Position numbers and translations under genes: made by a program. A stretch of 53,213 nucleotides of DNA, from NCBI GenBank assembly GCA_032718475.1, contig JAUCBJ010009139.1, forward strand, positions 1 to 53,213, in the 5' to 3' direction. Numbering within the stretch: the first letter of the stretch is position 1; every line of letters starts with the position of its first letter. The notes beneath the pieces are model-generated. The model was not told the origin of the DNA. It searched no databases and saw nothing but the letters and a program-made list of their open reading frames with translations. Below are positions 47,001-53,213 of the stretch, piece by piece. This DNA comes from Nemertoderma westbladi (Eukaryota; Xenacoelomorpha; Nemertodermatida; Nemertodermatidae).

Positions 47001-50000
47001 CCTACTGTACCTCTAATACAGTATGTATTGCATACATTTAGACCTACTGTATGTACCACTACTACAGTATGTATTGCATACATTTGGACCTACTGTATGT
47101 ACCACTACTACAGTATGTATTGCATACATTTGGACCTACTGTATGTACCTCTACTACAGTATGTATGGCATACATTTGGACCTACTGTACCTCTACTACA
47201 GTATGTATGGCATACATTTGGACCTACTGTACCTCTACTACATTATGTATGGCATACATTTGGACCTACTGTACCTCTACTACATTATGTATGGCATACA
47301 TTTGGACCTACTGTATGTACCTCTACTACAGTATGTATGGCATACATTTGGACCTACTGTACCTCTACTACAGTATGTATGGCATACATTTGGACCTACT
47401 GTACCTCTACTACAGTATGTATTGCATACATTTGGACCTACTGTATGTACCTCTACTACAGTATGTAAGGTATACATTTGGACCTACTGTATGTACCTCT
47501 ACTACAGTATGTATGGCATACATTTGGACCTACTGTACCTCTACTACAGTATGTATTGCATACATTTGGACCTACTGTATGTACCTCTACTACAGTATGT
47601 ATGGCATACATTTGGACCTACTGTATGTACCTCTACTACAGTATGTATTGCATACATTTGGACCTACTGTATGTACCTCTAATACAACATGTATGGCATA
47701 CATTTGGACCTACTGTATGTACCTCTACTACAGTATGTATGGCATACATTTGGACCTACTGTACCTCTACTACAGTATGTATGGCATACATTTGGATCTA
47801 CTGTATGTACCTCTACTACAGTATGTATGGCATACATTTGGACCTACTGTACCTCTACTACAGTATGTATGGCATACATTTGGACCTACTGTACCTCTAC
47901 TACATTATGTATGGCATACATTTGGACCTACTTTAGCTCTACTACAGTATGTATGGCATACATTTGGACCTACTGTACCTCTACTACAGTAACGTATGCC
48001 CATTTGGACCTACTGTAACTCTACTACAGTATGTATGGCATACATTTGGACCTACTGTATGTACCTCTACTACAGTATGTATGGCATACATTTGGACCTA
48101 CTGTATGTACCTCTACTACAGTATGTATTGCATACATTTGGACCTACTGTATGTACCACTACTACAGTATGTATTGCATACATTTGGACCTACTGTATGT
48201 ACCTCTACTACAGTATGTATGGCATACATTTGGACCTACTGTACCTCTAATACAACATGTATGGTATATATTTGGACCTACTGTACCTCTACTACAGTAT
48301 GTATTGCATACATTTGGACCTACTGTATGTACCTCTACTACAGTATGTATGGCATACATTTGGACCTACTGTACCTCTACTACAGTATGTATTGCATACA
48401 TTTGGACCTACTGTACCTCTACTACATTATGTATGGCATACATTTGGACCTACTGTATGTACCTCTACTACAGTATGTATGGCATACATTTGGACCTACT
48501 GTACCTCTACTACAGTATGTATGGCATACATTTGGACCTACTGTACCTCTACTACATTATGTATGGCATACATTTGGACCTACTGTATGTACCTCTACTA
48601 CAGTATGTATGGCATACATTTGGACCTACTGTACCTCTACTACAGTATGTATGGCATACATTTGGACCTACTGTACCTCTACTACATTATGTATGGCATA
48701 CATTTGGACCTACTGTACCTCTACTACATTATGTATGGCATACATTTGGACCTACTGTATGTACCTCTACTACAGTATGTATGGCATACATTTGGACCTA
48801 CTGTACCTCTACTACAGTATGTATGGCATACATTTGGATCTACTGTATGTAACTCTACTACAGTATGTATGGCATACATTTGGACCTACTGTACCTCTAC
48901 TACAGTATGTATGGCATACATTTGGATCTACTGTATGTACCTCTACTACAGTATGTATGGCATACATTTGGACCTACTGTATGTACCTCTACTACAGTAT
49001 GTATGGCATACATTTGGACCTACTGTATGTACCTCTACTACAGTATGTATGGCATACATTTGGACCTACTGTATGTACCTCTACTACAGTATGTATGGCA
49101 TACATTTGGACCTACTGTATGTACCTCTACTACAGTATGTATGGCATACATTTGGACCTACTGTATGTACCTCTACTACAGTATGTATGGCATACATTTG
49201 GACCTACTGTATGTACCTCTACTACAGTATGTATGGCATACATTTGGACCTACTGTATGTACCTCTACTACAGTATGTATGGCATACATTTGGACCTACT
49301 GTATGTACCTCTACTACAGTATGTATTGCATACATTTGGACCTACTGTATGTACCTCTACTACAGTATGTATGGCATACATTTGGACCTACTGTACCTCT
49401 AATACAACATGTATGGTATATTTTTGGACCTACTGTACCTCTAATACAACATGTATGGCATACATTTGGACCTACTGTATGTACCTCTACTACAGTATGT
49501 ATGGCATACATTTGGACCTACTGTATGTACCACTACTACAGTATGTATTGCATACATTTGGACCTACTGTATGTACCTCTACTACAGTATGTATGGCATA
49601 CATTTGGACCTACTGTATGTACCTCTACTACAGTATGTATGGCATACATTTGGACCTACTGTATGTACCTCTACTACAGTATGTATGGCATACATTTGGA
49701 CCTAGTGTACCTCTACTACAGTATGTATGGCATACATTTGGACCTACTGTACCTCTACTACAGTATGTATGGCATACATTTGGACCTACTGTATGTACCA
49801 CTACTACAGTTTGTATTGCATACATTTGGACCTACTGTATGTACCTCTACTACAGTATGTATGGCATACATTTGGACCTACTGTATGTACCTCTACTACA
49901 GTATGTATGGCATACATTTGGACCTAGTGTACCTCTACTACAGTATGTATGGCATACATTTGGACCTACTGTACCTCTACTACAGTATGTATGGCATACA

Positions 50001-50679
50001 TTTGGACCTACTGTATGTACCACTACTACAGTATGTATTGCATACATTTGGACCTACTGTATGTACCTCTACTACAGTATGTATGGCATACATTTGGACC
50101 TACTGAATGTACCTCTACTACAGTATGTATTGCATACATTTGGACCTACTGTATGTACCTCTACTACAGTATGTATGGCATACATTTGGACCTACTGTAC
50201 CTCTACTACAGTATGTATGGCATACATTTGGACCTACTGTATGTACCTCTACTACAGTATGTATGGCATACATTTGGACCTACTGTACCTCTACTACAGT
50301 ATGTATGGCATACATTTGGACCTACTGTACCTCTACTACAGTATGTATGGCATACATTTGGACCTACTGTATGTACCTCTACTACAGTATGTATGGCATA
50401 CATTTGGACCTACTGTACCTCTACTACATTATGTATGGCATACATTTGGACCTACTGTACCTCTACTACATTATGTATGGCATACATTTGGACCTACTGT
50501 ACCTCTACTACAGTATGTATGGCATACATTTGGACCTACTGTACCTCTACTACAGTAACGTATGCCCATTTGGACCTACTGTACCTCTACTACAGTATGT
50601 ATGGCATACATTTGGACCTACTGTACCTCTACTACAGTATGTATGGCATACATTTGGACCTACTGTACCTCTACTACAG

Positions 50680-51110
50680 TAACGTATGCCCATTTGGACC
50701 TACTGTACCTCTACTACAACATGCATGGCATACATTTGGACCTACTGTATGTACCTCTAATACAACATGTATGGCATACATTTGGACCTACTGTACCTCT
50801 ACTACAACATGTATGGAATACATTTGGCCCTACTGTACCTACTACAGTATGTATGCCCATTTGGACCTACTGTACCTCTACTACAACATGTATGGCATAC
50901 ATTTGGACCTACTCAACCTCTACTACAACATGTATGGCATACATTTGGACCTACTGTACCTCTATACTACAGTATGTATGCCCATTTGGACCTACTGTAC
51001 CTCTACTACAACATATTGTATGGCATACATTTTGATCTACTGTATACCTCTACTACAGTATGTATGGCATACATTTGGACCTACTGTATGTACCACTACT
51101 ACAGTATGTA
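50680..51110 (+). repeat. Higher-order satellite block, second copy
   Basis: Partner of the block at 40633-41070. Differences include GTATGGAATAC for GTATGGCATAC near 50815 and an extra TA in CTCTATACTAC near 50962. Confidence 0.85.
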
Positions 51111-53213
51111 TTGCATACATTTGGACCTACTGTATGTACCTCTACTACAGTATGTATGGCATACATTTGGACCTACTGTATGTACCTCTACTACAGTATT
51201 TATTGCATACATTTGGACCTACAGTATGTACCTCTACTACAGTATGTATGGCATACATTTGGACCTACTGTACCTCTACTACAGTATGTATGGCATACAT
51301 TTGGACCTACTGTATGTACCTCTACTACAGTATGTATTGCATACATTTGGACCTACTGTATGTACCTCTACTACAGTATGTATGGCATACATTTGGACCT
51401 ACTGTATGTACCTCTACTACAGTATGTATTGCATACATTTGGACCTACTGTATGTACCTCTACTACAGTATGTATGGCATACATTTGGACCTACTGTATG
51501 TACCTCTACTACAGTATGTATGGCATACATTTGGACCTACTGTACCTCTACTACAGTATGTATGGCATACATTTGGACCTACTGTATGTACCTCTACTAC
51601 AGTATGTATTGCATACATTTGGACCTACTGTATGTACCTCTACTACAGTATGTATGGCATACATTTGGACCTACTGTATGTACCTCTACTACAGTATGTA
51701 TTGCATACATTTGGACCTACTGTATGTACCTCTACTACAGTATGTATGGCATACATTTGGACCTACTGTATGTACCTCTACTACAGTATGTATGGCATAC
51801 ATTTGGACCTACTGTACCTATACTACAGTATGTATGGCATATTTGTCCTACTGTACCTCTACTACAGTGTGCATGCCCATTTGGACCTCTGTAACTCTAC
51901 TACAGTATGTATGGCATATATTTGGACCTACTGTACCTCTACTACAGTATGTATGGCATATATTTGGACCTACTGTACCTCTACTACAGCATGTATGGAA
52001 TACATTTGTACCTACTGTACCTCTACTACAGTATGTATGGCATAGATTTGGACCTACAGTACCTCTACTACAGTATGTATGGCATACATTTGGACCTACT
52101 GTACCTCTACTACAGTAACATATGCCCATTTGGACCTACTGTACCTCTACTACAGTATGTATGGCATACATTTGGACCTACTGTATGTACCTCTACTACA
52201 GTATGTATGGCATACATTTGGACCTACTGTATGTACCTCTACTACAGTATGTATGGCATACATTTGGACCTACTGTATGTACCTCTACTACAGTATTTAT
52301 TGCATACATTTGGACCTACAGTATGTACCTCTACTACAGTATGTATGGCATACATTTGGACCTACTGTACCTCTACTACAGTATGTATGGCATACATTTG
52401 GACCTACAGTATGTACCTCTACTACAGTATGTATGGCATACATTTGGACCTACTGTACCTCTACTACAGTATGTATGGCATACATTTGGACCTACTGTAT
52501 GTACCTCTACTACAGTATGTATGGCATACATTTGGACCTACTGTACCTATACTACAGTATGTATGGCATATTTGTCCTACTGTACCTCTACTACAGTGTG
52601 CATGCCCATTTGGACCTCTGTAACTCTACTACAGTATGTATGGCATACATTTGGACCTACTGTACCTCTACTACAGCATGTATGGAATACATTTGTACCT
52701 ACTGTACCTCTACTACAGTATGTATGGCATACATTTGGACCTACTGTACCTCTACTACAGTATGTATGGCATACATTTGGACCTACTGTACCTCTACTAC
52801 AGTAACATATGCCCATTTGGACCTACTGTACCTCTACTACAGTATGTATGGCATACATTTGGACCTACTGTACCTCTACTACAGTATGTATGGCATACAT
52901 TTGGACCTACTGTACCTCTACTACAGTATGTATGGCATACATTTGGACCTACTGTACCTCTGCTACAACATGTATGGCATACATTTGGACCTACTGTATG
53001 TACCTCTACTACAGTATGTATTGCATACATTTGGACCTACAGTATGTACCTCTACTACAGTATGTATGGCATACATTTGGACCTACTCTACCTCTACTAC
53101 AACATGTATGGCATACATTTGGCCCTACTGTACATACTACAGTATGTATGGCATACATTTGGACCTACTGTACCTCTACTACAGTAACGTATGCCCATTT
53201 TGACCTACTTTAT

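Larger units (their letters stand above)
37500..53213 (+). repeat. 42/46-bp satellite array, runs off the window end
   Basis: More than 15.7 kb and about 360 monomers. The basic 42-base unit reads ATTTGGACCTACTGTACC / TCTACTACAGTATGTATGG / CATAC; a 46-base form has TATG added (CTGTATGTACC). Other variants are ACAACATG for ACAGTATG, GTATTGC for GTATGGC, CTAATAC, CTATACT, TTTGGATCTACTGTTTACC, ACATTATG, and a shorter GTAACGTATGCCCATTTGG form. Variants recur in ordered blocks, which is higher-order structure. Because 42 is fourteen codons, several frames stay open on both strands; I call none of them genes. Confidence 0.97.

Noticed and set aside
37523-53203. Very long open frames in the satellite (up to 2,038 codons at 39914-46030) on both strands
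   Set aside because: The 42-base monomer is fourteen codons with no stop in several frames, so length means nothing; overlapping frames are equally long, and peptides are monotonous IWTYCTSTT or LDLLYLYYS repeats.

Overview
The window is nuclear DNA from an invertebrate animal. Two clear animal genes, a syntaxin-17 and a CCDC50-like ubiquitin-binding protein, sit among repeats typical of metazoan genomes: a BEL/Pao-type LTR retrotransposon, an RTE-like LINE, a piggyBac-type non-autonomous element, foldback structures and two very long satellite arrays. Long C/G homopolymers, heavy tandem repetition and the mix of element classes would suit a decapod crustacean, but that placement is a guess; nothing here fixes the taxon. 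There are no bacterial-style operons, CRISPR arrays or recognisable tRNA or rRNA genes.

Layout. 1-878: no gene. 879-3633: an LTR (copy 1) carrying two nested insertions, a 68-bp LINE tail and a 1.6-kb TTAA-flanked element. 3711-7973 (minus): a large Gag-like reading frame with zinc knuckles, broken near its N terminus by a frameshift and an in-frame TAG. 8091-9736 (minus): a primer-binding-site-like motif and a probable LTR. 9753-15260 (minus): a decayed BEL/Pao pol (protease, RT, RNase H, integrase, DUF5641), split at 12444-13564 by a solo LTR of the same family as copy 1 with a perfect 5-bp target-site duplication. 15366-15570: a 14-bp minisatellite.

15782-21063 holds the only host genes, both on the plus strand and each readable as one exon: a CCDC50-like gene and STX17. 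In vertebrates both products act in autophagy (ubiquitin-dependent cargo recognition, and autophagosome-lysosome fusion). A 19-bp minisatellite, an inverted-repeat element and an array of eight CCAATCA boxes lie between them, the last within 700 bp of the STX17 start.

21419-36268 appears to be one very large foldback structure. A short left arm (about 0.5 kb, including about four 50-bp units) is the inverted partner of a right arm that has grown to about 14 kb by amplification of the 50-bp unit (about 190 units) and by insertion and 4,017-bp duplication of an RTE-like LINE. One 100-N assembly gap interrupts the second LINE copy. 36269-37490 is AT-rich with one long C run. From about 37500 to the window end is a second satellite with 42/46-bp monomers, each with two nearly adjacent dyads. 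Its length, divisible by three, creates very long but spurious open frames.

The paired copies in the window act as controls for one another: the solo LTR is the empty site for both insertions in LTR copy 1, which gives a relative order of events.
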